Assembly: GCF_900110555.1 (NCBI RefSeq)
Contig: NZ_FOEE01000007.1
Coordinates: 186,001 to 250,000 of the forward strand
DNA: 64,000 bases
Direction: 5' to 3'
From: Trujillonella endophytica
GTDB lineage: Bacteria > Actinomycetota > Actinomycetes > Mycobacteriales > Geodermatophilaceae
The notes under the pieces are model-generated. The model made no database searches. It had not been told where the DNA came from and worked only from the letters and a program-made list of their open reading frames with translations. Below, in pieces: positions 18,101-26,410 of the stretch (position 1 is the first letter of the stretch; the number at the start of each line of letters is the position of its first letter). The position numbers were made by a program, and so were the translations under genes.

Positions 18101-18749
18101 CCTTCGCGATCGCCATGAGCGCCGGGCGGGTCTTCTTCTCGATCGACAGCCCGTGGTCCATCAGCTCGGCGTAGAAGTTCTCCCGCCCGAAGATGTCCTG
18201 GAAGTCGGCCGCGGCCTGGCGGGCGCGGTCCTCCTTGCCGGCGCGCAGCCACATGTTGACCTCGCCCGAGGGGCAGCCGGTCGTGGCGATGAGGCCCTTG
18301 CCGTAGCGCTCCAGCAGGTCGCGGTCGAAGCGCGGCTTGCGGTACTGCCCCTCGAGGCTGGCGAGCGAGGAGATGCGGAAGAGGTTGTGCATCCCCTCGG
18401 TGGTGCGGGCCAGCAGCGTCATGTGCGTGTACGCGGCCTTGCCGCGGTTGTTCCCGCCGTCGCCCTCCTCGTCGAGGAGCTTGTCGCCGAAGTCGAACGG
18501 CGCCCGGTCGAACCGCGACCCGGGGGTGTAGTAGCCCTCCATGCCGATGATCGGCTTCACGCCGGCTGCGTTGGCCTGCTTGTAGAAGTCGTAGGCACCG
18601 AAGACGTTGCCGTGGTCGGTCATCGCCAGCGCCGGCATTCCCTGCTCGGCGGCGGCCCTGGTGACCTCCGGCAGCTTCGCCGCGCCGTCCAGCATCGAGT
18701 ACTCGGTGTGGACGTGCAGGTGGACGAAGGAGTCGGACTGGCTGCTCAC
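15189..18749 (-). CDS. dnaE1: Replicative DNA polymerase III alpha subunit DnaE1
   Basis: A 1186-residue main replicative polymerase. The N-terminal PHP domain begins FVHLHVHTEYSMLDGAAKL with the HxH metal motif; in actinobacterial DnaE1 this domain carries 3'-5' proofreading activity. The palm domain includes GPGRGSAAGSLAAY and the catalytic PDVDIDFDD. The finger and thumb region holds QTYGLIVYQEQVMAIAQKVA. A C-terminal OB domain is near VTVAGILTAVGPRTNKQG, followed by the tau-binding tail. The length is normal. GTG 18749 is chosen because the family N-terminus starts at once; the upstream in-frame extension is low-complexity. Confidence 0.97.
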   Translation of the reverse strand: MSSQSDSFVHLHVHTEYSMLDGAAKLPEVTRAAAEQGMPALAMTDHGNVFGAYDFYKQANAAGVKPIIGMEGYYTPGSRFDRAPFDFGDKLLDEEGDGGNNRGKAAYTHMTLLARTTEGMHNLFRISSLASLEGQYRKPRFDRDLLERYGKGLIATTGCPSGEVNMWLRAGKEDRARQAAADFQDIFGRENFYAELMDHGLSIEKKTRPALMAIAKDLGIPLLATNDLHYTHKEDSQAHDALLCIQTGSRLADTNRFRFNGDGYYLKSSAEMRALFDGDLRVACDNTLLVAEQCEVQFTEGADLMPRFPLPEGEDETSWFIKEVERGLHKRYPSGIPDHVRKQADYETGIICQMGFPGYFLVVADFINWAKDNGIRVGPGRGSAAGSLAAYAMGITDLDPLAHGLIFERFLNPERVSMPDVDIDFDDRRRGEVIQYVSQKYGEERVSQIVTYGTIKAKAAIKDAARVLDRPFSVGDELTKLMPPDVMGKGIPLSGVFDPKHERYKEAAEFRARYESDPGAAEVVDQARKLEGLKRQWGVHAAGVIIGRYPLVDSIPIMRREADGAIITQFDYPTCETLGLLKMDFLGLRNLTVLDDALRNIVLNGKAPIDLDEISKDLTDKATYELLGRGDTLGVFQFDGGPMRSLLRLMRPDNFEDISAVGALYRPGPMGANSHTNYALRKNGQQEITPIHPELAEPLDEILGQTYGLIVYQEQVMAIAQKVAGYSLGKADLLRRAMGKKKKSVLDAEYVGFEAGMKANGFSAAAVKTLWDILVPFADYAFNKAHSAAYGLISYWTAFLKANYPAEYMAGLLTSVQDDKDRRPVYLAECRRMGIKVLPPDVNESSWDFTAVGTDIRFGLASVRNVGHNVVDSIVRAREEKGAFKDFADFMRKIDTVACNKKVIESLAKAGAFDSLGHSRQGIVAVHAQAVDSAMGLKRKEAEGQFDLFGSFGADGEAEDPFAGALDITVPTADWSKNERLMFERDMLGLYVSDHPLHGVEHVLTSHADTPIAEINAGGVEDGANVTVAGILTAVGPRTNKQGAPWAIATLEDLESGIEVLFFPKTWAEVSERVVRDQIVVVKGRVSRRDDQPSIFGSEVTVPELTEGPRGPVLVSMPAARCTPPVVERLREVLGSHPGTTEVQLKLINGGRETVLRLDQGLRVRPSTALMGDIKALLGPTSVALL

Positions 18750-18953
18750 GGGCGGTCGTGCTCCTCGGTGGTCGTGCGTGCCCGGCCGTCGGCGTGCCGG
18801 CGGGCGACCGGTGGGGAAGACCGGCGTGCGGGGGATCTCGGCCGGCTCACCCCAGCGGGGGCCCCGGGGGGCCGACCCCGATCCTCGCACTGAGAGGTGT
18901 CTACGCCGAGGGTCTGACGGAACGTGTCCCGGGCCCGCGAGGGGTCCGGTCCG

Positions 18954-19459
<506 letters not shown>

Positions 19460-19463
<4 letters not shown>

Positions 19464-20236
19464 CGCACGCCCGCCGGGGGCAGGGCGCGCGTGGGCACGG
19501 CCAGGAACCGCAGGTCGATCAGCGCGTGCAGCAGCACCGGCAGCAGCAGCGACCCGCTGTCGAGGTAGATCGCGGCCATCACCGCGCCGAGCAGGCCGGT
19601 GACCAGCACGCCGCCCGCGCCCTGGTAGGCGTGCGCCACCCCGAAGGCCACCGCGGCGACGGCGATCAGCACCGCCGTCGGCGGCCCGCCCGCGACCGCG
19701 GAGACGACGGCCAGGAAGAAGCCGCGGTACAGCCACTCCTCGCAGATGCCCGCCGTCAGCCCGACCGCGGTGAACAGCCGCCGCTCCCCCGGGGTCCGCG
19801 GCAGCAGCGCCAGCGTCGAGTGCATCGAGGGCTCCGCGTGCCGGCCCGCGCCCTCGGCCGGCGCCGGAAGGTGCGTCAGCGCGCCGCCGCGCAGTGCACG
19901 CGTCGAGGCGACGACGAACGCCACCACCAGCAGCGCCAGCGCCGTCGCCAGCGGGCCGGGCCAGCCGTCCGGCCAGCGCAACCCGACCGCCGCGGCGTCC
20001 ACCTCCGGCGCGGACAGCCAGATCACCAGCGCGAGCAGCGCCAGGCCCCACTCCAGGACCAGCAGCCGGGCGTAGAAGGACCGCCGCGCGCCGGCGTCGG
20101 TGCGCAGCCGCCCCTCGAAGCGGCGGTGCAGCACCGCACCCACGACCGGCTCCCCCACCACCAGGTAGCCCGCGACGACGACGGCCGACAGCGCCGCCGG
20201 ACCGTAGTCGGCGAGCGACGTCGGCAGCGCGTCCAC
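19460..20236 (-). CDS. CPBP-family intramembrane metalloprotease (Abi/RCE1-like)
   Basis: A 258-residue polytopic membrane protein with about seven hydrophobic helices. The three CPBP motifs are intact: ICEEWLYRGFF (EExxxR), FGVAHAYQG (FxxxH) and LHALIDL (HxxxD), forming the intramembrane glutamate metalloprotease site of the RCE1/Abi group. Bacterial roles vary, including prenylated-peptide cleavage and bacteriocin self-immunity; none can be assigned here. GTG 20236 lies 7 nt after the rluD-like stop and the stop overlaps the GNAT start, giving an apparent rluD-CPBP-GNAT unit. Confidence 0.92.
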
Positions 20237-20243
20237 GCCTCGC

Positions 20244-21182
20244 CTACGCCTCGGCCCGCAGGATCGCCAGCGCCCCCGCCAGGTCTGCCGGGTATCCGCT
20301 GGTGAACTCGACCCAACGGCCGTCGGCCGGGTGCGCGAAACCGAGGCGGACCGCGTGCAGCCACTGCCGCTCGACCCCGAGCCGGGCCGCCAGCGTGGGG
20401 TCGGCGCCGTACGTCGGGTCGCCCACGCACGGATGGCGCATCGCGGCGAAGTGGACCCGGATCTGGTGGGTGCGCCCGGTCTCGAGGTGGACGTCGACCA
20501 GGCTCGCGGCCGCGAAGGCCTCGAGAACCTCGTAGTGGGTCACCGAGGGCCGGCCCCCGGTGACGACGGCGAACTTCCAGTCGTGCCGGGGGTGCCGGTC
20601 GATGGGAGCGTCGATCGTGCCGCGGCTGGGGTCGGGGTGACCCTGCACGAGGGCGTGGTAGCCCTTGTCCACCGTGCGCTCCTTGAACGCGGCCTTGAGC
20701 GCGGTGTAGGCGCGCTCGCTCTTGGCCACGACCATGAGGCCGGTGGTGGCGGCGTCCAGGCGGTGGACCACCCCCTGGCGCTCGGCGGCGCCCGAGGTGG
20801 AGATCCGGTAGCCGGCCGCGGCGAGGCCGCCGATGACGGTCGGCCCCTCCCAGCCCGGGCTCGGGTGCGCCGCGACGCCGACGGGCTTGTCGACGACGAC
20901 GAGGTCGTCGTCGTCGTGCACGATCGTCATGCCGGTGACCGGCCTGGGCGCCGCGGGCTCCCCCGGAGGCGGCGGCAGCTCGACCTCGAGCCAGCTCCCG
21001 CCGCTCAGCCGGTCGCCCTTGCCGCGCACCCGCCCGTCGACGACCACGCCGCCGGCATCGGCCAGGTCGGCCGCGGCGGTCCGGGTCAGCCCGAAGAGGC
21101 GGGAGAGCGCCTGGTCGACGCGCTGGCCCTCCAGCCCGTCGGGCACCGGCAGCGCGCGGTAGGCACCCGGGGAGCTGGTCAC
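20244..21182 (-). CDS. rluD: RluD-type 23S rRNA pseudouridine synthase
   Basis: A 312-residue protein. The N-terminal S4 RNA-binding domain ([22 protein letters not shown]) is followed by the RluA/RluD catalytic domain with the nucleophilic Asp in [38 protein letters not shown] and VGDPTYGAD are also diagnostic. RluD isomerises uridines in helix 69 of 23S rRNA; the exact target positions here are inferred from family. GTG 21182 follows the lspA stop by about 55 nt on the same strand, a common lspA-rluD arrangement. Confidence 0.94.
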   Translation of the reverse strand: MTSSPGAYRALPVPDGLEGQRVDQALSRLFGLTRTAAADLADAGGVVVDGRVRGKGDRLSGGSWLEVELPPPPGEPAAPRPVTGMTIVHDDDDLVVVDKPVGVAAHPSPGWEGPTVIGGLAAAGYRISTSGAAERQGVVHRLDAATTGLMVVAKSERAYTALKAAFKERTVDKGYHALVQGHPDPSRGTIDAPIDRHPRHDWKFAVVTGGRPSVTHYEVLEAFAAASLVDVHLETGRTHQIRVHFAAMRHPCVGDPTYGADPTLAARLGVERQWLHAVRLGFAHPADGRWVEFTSGYPADLAGALAILRAEA

Positions 21183-21236
21183 GGCTCCATTGTGACCGGC
21201 CGTGCCGACGACCGGACGCAGCGGCGCCGGCACGCC

Positions 21237-21860
21237 TCAGGCGCGCGCGTCACCGGGCTCGCCGTCGTCCCCGCCCGGCGCGGGGTCGTCGGCGCGCGAG
21301 CCGTCGAACTCGATGCCGCGCAGGGCCAGCACTGCGCCGAGGATGCCGCCGCAGGTGATCGCCGAGTCGGCGACGTTGAAGATCGGGAAGAACTCCCCAC
21401 CCGGCGCGAACACCGAGATGAAGTCGACGACGCCGCCGCGCAGGAAGCCCGGGTCGCGGAACACCCGGTCCAGGAGGTTGCCGACGGCGCCGCCGAGCAC
21501 CAGGCCGAGGGCGACGGCCCAGCCCAGCGAGAACAGCCGGCGGGCCGCGCGCACGATCACGACGGCCACGGCCACGGCGATCAGGGTGAAGAAGACCGTG
21601 AAGCCCTCGGCGAAGGAGAACGCGGCCCCGGTGTTGCGGGCGTGCGTCAGGTGCAGCGCCCCGCCCAGCAGCCGGACGTCCTCGCCGCGGTCGAGGGTGG
21701 CGACCACGAGCAGCTTGGTGGCGAGATCCAGGAGCAGCACGCCGACGGCGATCGCCAGGAGCAGCCGGGTGCGGGGGCGGCGTCCCGGCGCGGGGCTCGC
21801 ACCGGTACCGGCGCCCCCCGGCGCGCCGTCGCGGGCGTCCTCGGGCTCAGCGGACAGCAC
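21237..21860 (-). CDS. lspA: Lipoprotein signal peptidase LspA
   Basis: A 207-residue signal peptidase II that cleaves diacylated prolipoproteins at the membrane. Four helices are visible. The catalytic aspartates sit in VGNLLDRVFRDPGFLRGGVVDF and FPIFNVADSAITCGG, and the conserved NTGAAFSF loop is present. It has a longer Ala/Gly/Asp-rich N-terminus (about 35 residues) and a charged C-tail (DDPAPGGDDGEPGDARA). GTG 21860 is preceded by AGGAG with a 4-nt gap. It is divergent from mqo. Confidence 0.95.
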   Translation of the reverse strand: MLSAEPEDARDGAPGGAGTGASPAPGRRPRTRLLLAIAVGVLLLDLATKLLVVATLDRGEDVRLLGGALHLTHARNTGAAFSFAEGFTVFFTLIAVAVAVVIVRAARRLFSLGWAVALGLVLGGAVGNLLDRVFRDPGFLRGGVVDFISVFAPGGEFFPIFNVADSAITCGGILGAVLALRGIEFDGSRADDPAPGGDDGEPGDARA

Positions 21861-21983
21861 GCGCTCCTGGGGATCTGAGGGGACCGGCACGACCGGACGA
21901 CCCGTCGACGATAGCCTCGGGCCGCAAGGCTCCCCGGGGCTCCGGCGCACCGGACCGCGGCCACCACGCCGCTCCGCGTGATC

Positions 21984-22011
21984 CATCTCATGCCGGGTAC
22001 GACGCATCTCA
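21984..22011. repeat. CATCTCA direct repeat in the lspA-mqo divergent region
   Basis: CATCTCA occurs at 21984-21990 and 22005-22011, a 21-bp spacing of about two helical turns, 78 nt before the mqo start, followed by an inverted GATGAG at 22016-22021. It resembles but does not match the 11-bp-phased CTCATC sites near 4.9-9.2 kb. It could be an activator or repressor site for mqo. Confidence 0.4.
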
Positions 22012-22088
22012 CACCGATGAGGGGGCGTGCCCGGGCCGAGGAAGGCCGATGGTCGTGTCGGACCTCGTACCCGGCCAGGAAGGCAATC

Positions 22089-23582
22089 GTGTCCACCGAG
22101 CTCGCCCCCGCCACCGACCCCGACGTCGTGCTCGTCGGCGGCGGAATCATGAGCGCGACCCTCGCGTCGCTGCTCGGCATCGTCTCCCCCGAGTGGAGCA
22201 TCGCCGTCTTCGAGTCGGGTCCGGCCGTCGCCGGGGAGAGCTCGGACGCGTGGAACAACGCGGGCACCGGCCACGCCGCCCTGTGCGAGCTGAACTACAC
22301 ACCCGCGGGCCCCGACGGCCGGGTCGACCCCACCAAGGCGATCACGATCAACGAGCAGTTCCAGCTGTCGCGCCAGTTCTGGTCGCACCTGGTCCGCGAG
22401 GGCATGACGGGCTCGCCCAAGGAGTTCATCACCCCGGTCCCGCACATCAGCTTCGTGACCGGCGCCGAGGGGCGCGGCTACATGCGCAACCGCTTCACGG
22501 CCCTCACGTCGCACGCCCTGTTCGAGGGCATGGAGTACACCGACGACCCGGCGACCTTCGCCGAGTGGGTGCCGTTGATGATGGCCGGGCGCGACCAGGG
22601 CGAGGTCGTGGCCGCCACCCGCGCCGTCGCCGGCACCGACGTCAACTTCGGCGCCCTCACCCGGCTGCAGTTCGACGCCGCCGAGCCCCGGGGCGTGCAC
22701 GTGCACGTCGACCAGCGGGTCACCGACCTCGAGCGCATGGACGACGGCCGCTGGAAGGTCACGGTCAAGGACTCCGTCAGCGGCGAGCGGCGCACCGTGC
22801 GCGCCCGGTTCGTCTTCGTCGGCGCCGGCGGGGGCGCGCTGCCGCTGCTGCAGAAGGCCGCCATCCCGGAGATCCGCGGATTCGGTGGCTTCCCGGTCAG
22901 CGGCGAGTTCCTGCGCACCCGCTCCCCCGAGCTGGTCTCCCAGCACCAGGCCAAGGTCTACGGCCAGGCCGCCGTCGGCGCCCCGCCGATGTCGGTGCCG
23001 CACCTGGACCTGCGCCTGGTCGACGGCGAGTACTCGCTGCTGTTCGGCCCCTACGCGGGCTGGTCGCCGAAGTTCCTCAAGTCCGGGTCGATGCTCGACC
23101 TGCCGCTGTCGGTCAAGCCGAACAACCTCGGTTCCATGCTCGGCGTCGCCCGCACCGAGCTGGCCCTGACCAAGTACCTCATCGGCGAGCTCCTGCAGTC
23201 CCGCAGCGCGCGGCTCCGCACGCTCCAGGGATTCGTGCCGCAGGCCGAGCAGGGCGACTGGGACATCATCACCGCCGGCCAGCGCGTGCAGGTCATCAAG
23301 CGGGACCCGGGCAGCGGCAAGGGGGTCCTGCAGTTCGGCACCGAGCTCATCACCGGCGCCGACGGCACGATCGCCGGCCTGCTGGGCGCCTCCCCCGGAG
23401 CCTCGACCGCGGTGTCGGCGATGCTCACGCTGATGGAGCGCTGCTTCCCGCAGCACATCGACGCGTGGCGGCCGGCCCTGCAGGACGCGATCCCCTCCTA
23501 CGGGCGCGACCTCCGCAACGACCTGCAGCTGCTCACCGAGATCCGCACCGAGACGTCGAAGACGCTCGAGCTCGTCGGCTAA
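22089..23582 (+). CDS. mqo: Malate:quinone oxidoreductase
   Basis: A 497-residue FAD-dependent peripheral membrane enzyme that oxidises malate to oxaloacetate and passes electrons to the quinone pool, bypassing NAD-linked malate dehydrogenase. The N-terminal FAD motif is VVLVGGGIMSATLASLL. The Mqo signatures SSDAWNNAGTGHAALCELNY, FGPYAGWSPKFLKSGS and the C-terminal GASPGASTAVSAMLTLMERCF are present. GTG 22089 has a good AGGAAGG ribosome site. Length is normal. It is monocistronic, bounded by divergent lspA and a repeat array downstream. Confidence 0.96.
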   Translation: MSTELAPATDPDVVLVGGGIMSATLASLLGIVSPEWSIAVFESGPAVAGESSDAWNNAGTGHAALCELNYTPAGPDGRVDPTKAITINEQFQLSRQFWSHLVREGMTGSPKEFITPVPHISFVTGAEGRGYMRNRFTALTSHALFEGMEYTDDPATFAEWVPLMMAGRDQGEVVAATRAVAGTDVNFGALTRLQFDAAEPRGVHVHVDQRVTDLERMDDGRWKVTVKDSVSGERRTVRARFVFVGAGGGALPLLQKAAIPEIRGFGGFPVSGEFLRTRSPELVSQHQAKVYGQAAVGAPPMSVPHLDLRLVDGEYSLLFGPYAGWSPKFLKSGSMLDLPLSVKPNNLGSMLGVARTELALTKYLIGELLQSRSARLRTLQGFVPQAEQGDWDIITAGQRVQVIKRDPGSGKGVLQFGTELITGADGTIAGLLGASPGASTAVSAMLTLMERCFPQHIDAWRPALQDAIPSYGRDLRNDLQLLTEIRTETSKTLELVG

Positions 23583-23590
23583 CCCCGCCC

Positions 23591-23690
23591 CCGGGGCAAC
23601 TCCGCACTTCCGCCCCGGGGCAACTCCGCGCTTCCGCCCCGGGGCAACTCCGCACTTCCGCCCCGGGGCAACTCCGCACTTCTGCTCGGG
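23591..23690. repeat. 24-bp tandem repeat array A (inverted orientation)
   Basis: Four units with exact 24-bp period; the CAACTCCGC core starts at 23597, 23621, 23645 and 23669. Units differ by single bases (A/G in the core). The array lies between the mqo stop and the stop of the convergent DUF559 gene. Its reverse complement reads CAGAAGTGCGGAGTTGCC, the same family as arrays at 24700 and 35502. Each unit contains a CCCCGGGG palindrome joining neighbours. Confidence 0.92.
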
Positions 23691-23693
23691 ATG

Positions 23694-24581
23694 TCAGGGC
23701 GCCTTGAACCCGGCCTCCGCGAGGGCGGCCCGGATCCGCGCGACGAGGGCGTCCATCGACCGGAGGTCGTGCGCCGCCAAGCGGATCACCCGCCAGCCCG
23801 CGGCGGCGATCCGCGACAACCGGACGTCGTCCCTGGCGATCTGCAGCTCGTCGAAGTGGTACTCCCCCTCGTACTCCACGATGAGGCGGGCTTCCGGCCA
23901 TGCCAGGTCGACGGTGCCCAGCCACGCGCCGTCCTCGACGACGTCGAACTGGAGCACCGGGGCGGGCAGGCCGGCGAGCGCACAGGCCACTCTCACCCAG
24001 GACTCCGGCGGCGAGGCGCTGCGCCGGTCCACCAGCTCGAACGCGCGGCGCGCTCGCCGTGACCAGCGGGTACCGGCCCGCTCGCGGAGGATGGCGCCGA
24101 GGTCCCCCTCGTGCAGCAGGTCGGTCCGGAGCATGGCGTCGAGCACGCCGACCGCCGTCGCCGTCGTCTCGAGGGCGCCCACCTCCCATGCGGTGCGCCG
24201 CGCCGTCGTCCAGCGCATCCCGTAGCCGTCGTCGGCGACGTCCGAGGGTGGGAGAGCGGTCTGGTGGACCCGGACACCGGCCGGTCCCCGCCATGCGGTC
24301 GGCCCCGGGACGACGACGGTCACGGGATCGCCGTAGCCGGGGCTCGGCGCGCCCAGGACCGCCGCGGCCGACCGGCCTCCGAGCGCCGCGCCGTCGGGCA
24401 TCAGCAGCGCCGCGGCACGGCACCGCAGCAGGTGGTCCCGCGGCTGGGACACATCGGCGTACACGCCCTGCAGCACTCGGAGGAAGGGGCCGTCGGCGAG
24501 CTGACGCCGGGTCAGCACACCGTCGGCGATGGCGTGTGCTCCGACGAAGACGCCGGTCACCCCTTGGGTCTTCAGCAGCAT
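23694..24581 (-). CDS. DUF559/AbiEi-like protein with Vsr-type endonuclease fold
   Basis: A 295-residue protein of a type abundant in actinobacteria. An N-terminal AbiEi-antitoxin-like winged helix (VLTRRQLADGPFLRVLQGVYAD) is followed by a middle region (GGRSAAAVLGAP...VRVHQTALPPSDV) and a C-terminal DUF559 domain, PD-(D/E)xK related, with LGTVDLAWPEARLIVEYEGEYHF and DDVRLSRIAAAGWRVIRL. Nuclease activity is plausible but not shown for this group. ATG 24581 is chosen (MLLKTQGVTGVFVGAHAI); an upstream in-frame start at 24686 would reach into the repeat array. It is flanked on both sides by arrays of the same 24-bp repeat in opposite orientation. Confidence 0.8.
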   Translation of the reverse strand: MLLKTQGVTGVFVGAHAIADGVLTRRQLADGPFLRVLQGVYADVSQPRDHLLRCRAAALLMPDGAALGGRSAAAVLGAPSPGYGDPVTVVVPGPTAWRGPAGVRVHQTALPPSDVADDGYGMRWTTARRTAWEVGALETTATAVGVLDAMLRTDLLHEGDLGAILRERAGTRWSRRARRAFELVDRRSASPPESWVRVACALAGLPAPVLQFDVVEDGAWLGTVDLAWPEARLIVEYEGEYHFDELQIARDDVRLSRIAAAGWRVIRLAAHDLRSMDALVARIRAALAEAGFKAP

Positions 24582-24699
24582 GCGTCCGATGGTGGCGACA
24601 TCCCGGTTCGGGGGCCGCTCCGTCGTCCACAGGCGGGCCTTTCTGCACACCCAGGCCGTGCCCCTTGCGCACGACGGCCTCGCCACCGCCCCGCGCGCG

Positions 24700-24784
24700 A
24701 AATTGCCCCCGGGCGGAAGCGCGACATTGCACCGCGCAGAAGCGCGGAATTGCCCCGGGGCAGAAGAGCAGAATTGCCCAAAGG
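24700..24784. repeat. 24-bp tandem repeat array B
   Basis: Four ATTGC cores at 24702, 24726, 24749 and 24773, spaced 24, 23 and 24 bp. Units read CAGAAGCGCGGAATTGCCCC with variants. The single-base length change shows the array is not constrained to one reading frame. It lies between the antiporter 3' end and the DUF559 gene 5' end, inverted relative to array A on the other side of that gene. Confidence 0.9.
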
Positions 24785-24797
24785 CGGGGGGCGGGGG

Positions 24798-26309
24798 TCA
24801 GTCGGTCCCGGTGGGGCTGCCCGACTCCCCGCGCCAGCTCGCCAGCCGGCCGGCGCGGCTGACCGCCCGCAGCCGGCGCTCGGCCTCGGCCCGCGACCGG
24901 CGGGCCGAGACCAGCAGCACCTGGTCCCCGCGACGCAGCTGGGTGCCGGCGTCGGGCACGAACGAGCGGCCCTCGCGCACGATGAGCACCACGGCGGCGT
25001 CGTCGGGCAGGCGCAGCTCGGGCAGGTAGACGCCGTGCAGCCGCGAGCCCGCGGGCACCGTGAGCTGCATGAGCTCGGCGTCCAGCTCCTCCAGCGGGGC
25101 GGCCTCCACGTCGACGTCACGCGGCGTGACCGGGGCGGCGATCCGCAGCCGCCGGGCCACCCACGGCAGCGAGCCGCCCTGGATGACCGTGAAGACGACG
25201 ACCAGCACGAAGACGATGTCGAAGATCCGGGTCGCGCCGGGCACGTCGGCGGCGATCGGGAAGGTCGCCAGGACGATGGGGACGGCGCCGCGCAGGCCCG
25301 CCCAGCTGATGAAGGCCTGCTGCGCCCACGGCATCCGGAACCAGACGAGGCTCGCCGCGACCGACAGCGGCCGCGCCACCAGCAGCAGCGCGCTGCCGAC
25401 GCCCAGCGCCGGCAGCAGCGCCTCTCCCAGCCGGCTCGGCGAGGCCAGCAGCCCGAGGAGCACGAACAGCCCGATCTGGGCCAGCGACGCCATGCCCTCG
25501 GCGAACCCGATGCTGGCGGTGCGGTGCGGCAGCATGGCGTTGCCGAGCACGACGCCGGCGAGGTAGACCGCGACGAATCCGGAGGTGTGCGCGAGGGTCG
25601 CCCCGGCGAAGGCGAGCACGCAGATCGCCAGGGTCGCCAGGGGGTAGAAGCCGGCCAGCGGCAGCGCCACCCGCCGCAGCAGCGCCGCGCCGCCGAAGGC
25701 GATCAGCAGCCCGACGGCGGCGCCCCCCGCCAGCTCGAGCACGATCTCGACGCCGACCAGCCACCAGGAGCCGTGGCCGTCGCCGGTCAGGTAGGCCGCG
25801 AACGCCGTCACCAGGAGGATCGCCGGGGCGTCGTTCAGCCCGCTCTCGGCCTCGATGGACGCCGCCAGGCGCCGCGGCAGCGGCAGCCGTCGCAGGGCCG
25901 CGAAGACCGCGGCGGCGTCCGTGGAGCCGATGACCGCGCCGAGCAGGAGGGCGAAGCCCCAGCTCTCGCCCAGCAGCAGGACCGTGAACGCGCCGGTGAC
26001 GGCGACGCTGACCGCGACGCCGACCGTCGCCAGCGTCAGTCCCGGCCCGATCGCCCGCCGGACGTCGGACCACCGGGTGGTGAGCCCGCCCTCGGCGAGG
26101 ATGACGACGAGCGCGGCGACCCCCAGGGTCTGGGTCAGCTCGACGTCCTCGAACTGCACCCCGAGGCCGCTCTCGCCGAGCGCGACGCCGAGCGCCAGGT
26201 AGATCAGCAGGCTGGGCAGGCCGAGCCGATCGGCCAGCCGCAGCGCGACGGCGGCGACCAGGACGACGAGCGACCCGAGGGCGAGGGCGGCGGCGACCGT
26301 CGTGCTCAC
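24798..26309 (-). CDS. Potassium/proton antiporter of the CPA1 NhaP2/CvrA type with TrkA-C domain
   Basis: A 503-residue protein: a 12-13 helix cation/H+ exchanger domain (about 1-390) and a soluble C-terminal RCK_C/TrkA-C domain (about 395-475, QLTVPAGSRLHGVYLPELRLPDDAAVVLIVREG). Motifs include LGAVIGSTDAAAVFA and AESGLNDAPAILL, the CPA1 ion-binding ND region, and SWAGLRGAVPIVLATFP. It probably exports K+ in exchange for protons and is gated through the C-domain. GTG 26309 is preceded by GGGAG with a 5-nt gap. It is divergent from ileS. Confidence 0.93.
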   Translation of the reverse strand: MSTTVAAALALGSLVVLVAAVALRLADRLGLPSLLIYLALGVALGESGLGVQFEDVELTQTLGVAALVVILAEGGLTTRWSDVRRAIGPGLTLATVGVAVSVAVTGAFTVLLLGESWGFALLLGAVIGSTDAAAVFAALRRLPLPRRLAASIEAESGLNDAPAILLVTAFAAYLTGDGHGSWWLVGVEIVLELAGGAAVGLLIAFGGAALLRRVALPLAGFYPLATLAICVLAFAGATLAHTSGFVAVYLAGVVLGNAMLPHRTASIGFAEGMASLAQIGLFVLLGLLASPSRLGEALLPALGVGSALLLVARPLSVAASLVWFRMPWAQQAFISWAGLRGAVPIVLATFPIAADVPGATRIFDIVFVLVVVFTVIQGGSLPWVARRLRIAAPVTPRDVDVEAAPLEELDAELMQLTVPAGSRLHGVYLPELRLPDDAAVVLIVREGRSFVPDAGTQLRRGDQVLLVSARRSRAEAERRLRAVSRAGRLASWRGESGSPTGTD

Positions 26310-26410
26310 TGCCGCTCCCGGTCCACGCGCGCAGTCTCCCGTACGCGTGTTCCGAGCCCGTTCCGCGACGCTGCCGCCGGCGCGCTGCACGGTTCGGGGA
26401 CAATGGGCAC

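Noticed and set aside
15027-18893. A 1288-codon open frame antisense to dnaE1, and similar long frames opposite most genes
   Set aside because: High GC content leaves few stop codons in shadow frames. The product has low-complexity Arg/Gly/Pro/Val composition and no domains, whereas dnaE1 on the other strand is clear.
23591-23690. Possible CRISPR array
   Set aside because: Units are directly tandem with a 24-bp period and no unique spacers; no cas genes in the window.
23593-24732. Repeat arrays as coding sequence for an octapeptide repeat (GAEVRSCP)
   Set aside because: Arrays B and C contain 23-bp units that break the frame, and the open frame in array A lies opposite to or out of frame with real genes.
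26310-26410. T-box leader upstream of ileS
   Set aside because: Only 101 nt separate ileS from the divergent antiporter, too short for a T-box together with a promoter, and no specifier or T-box sequence was seen.
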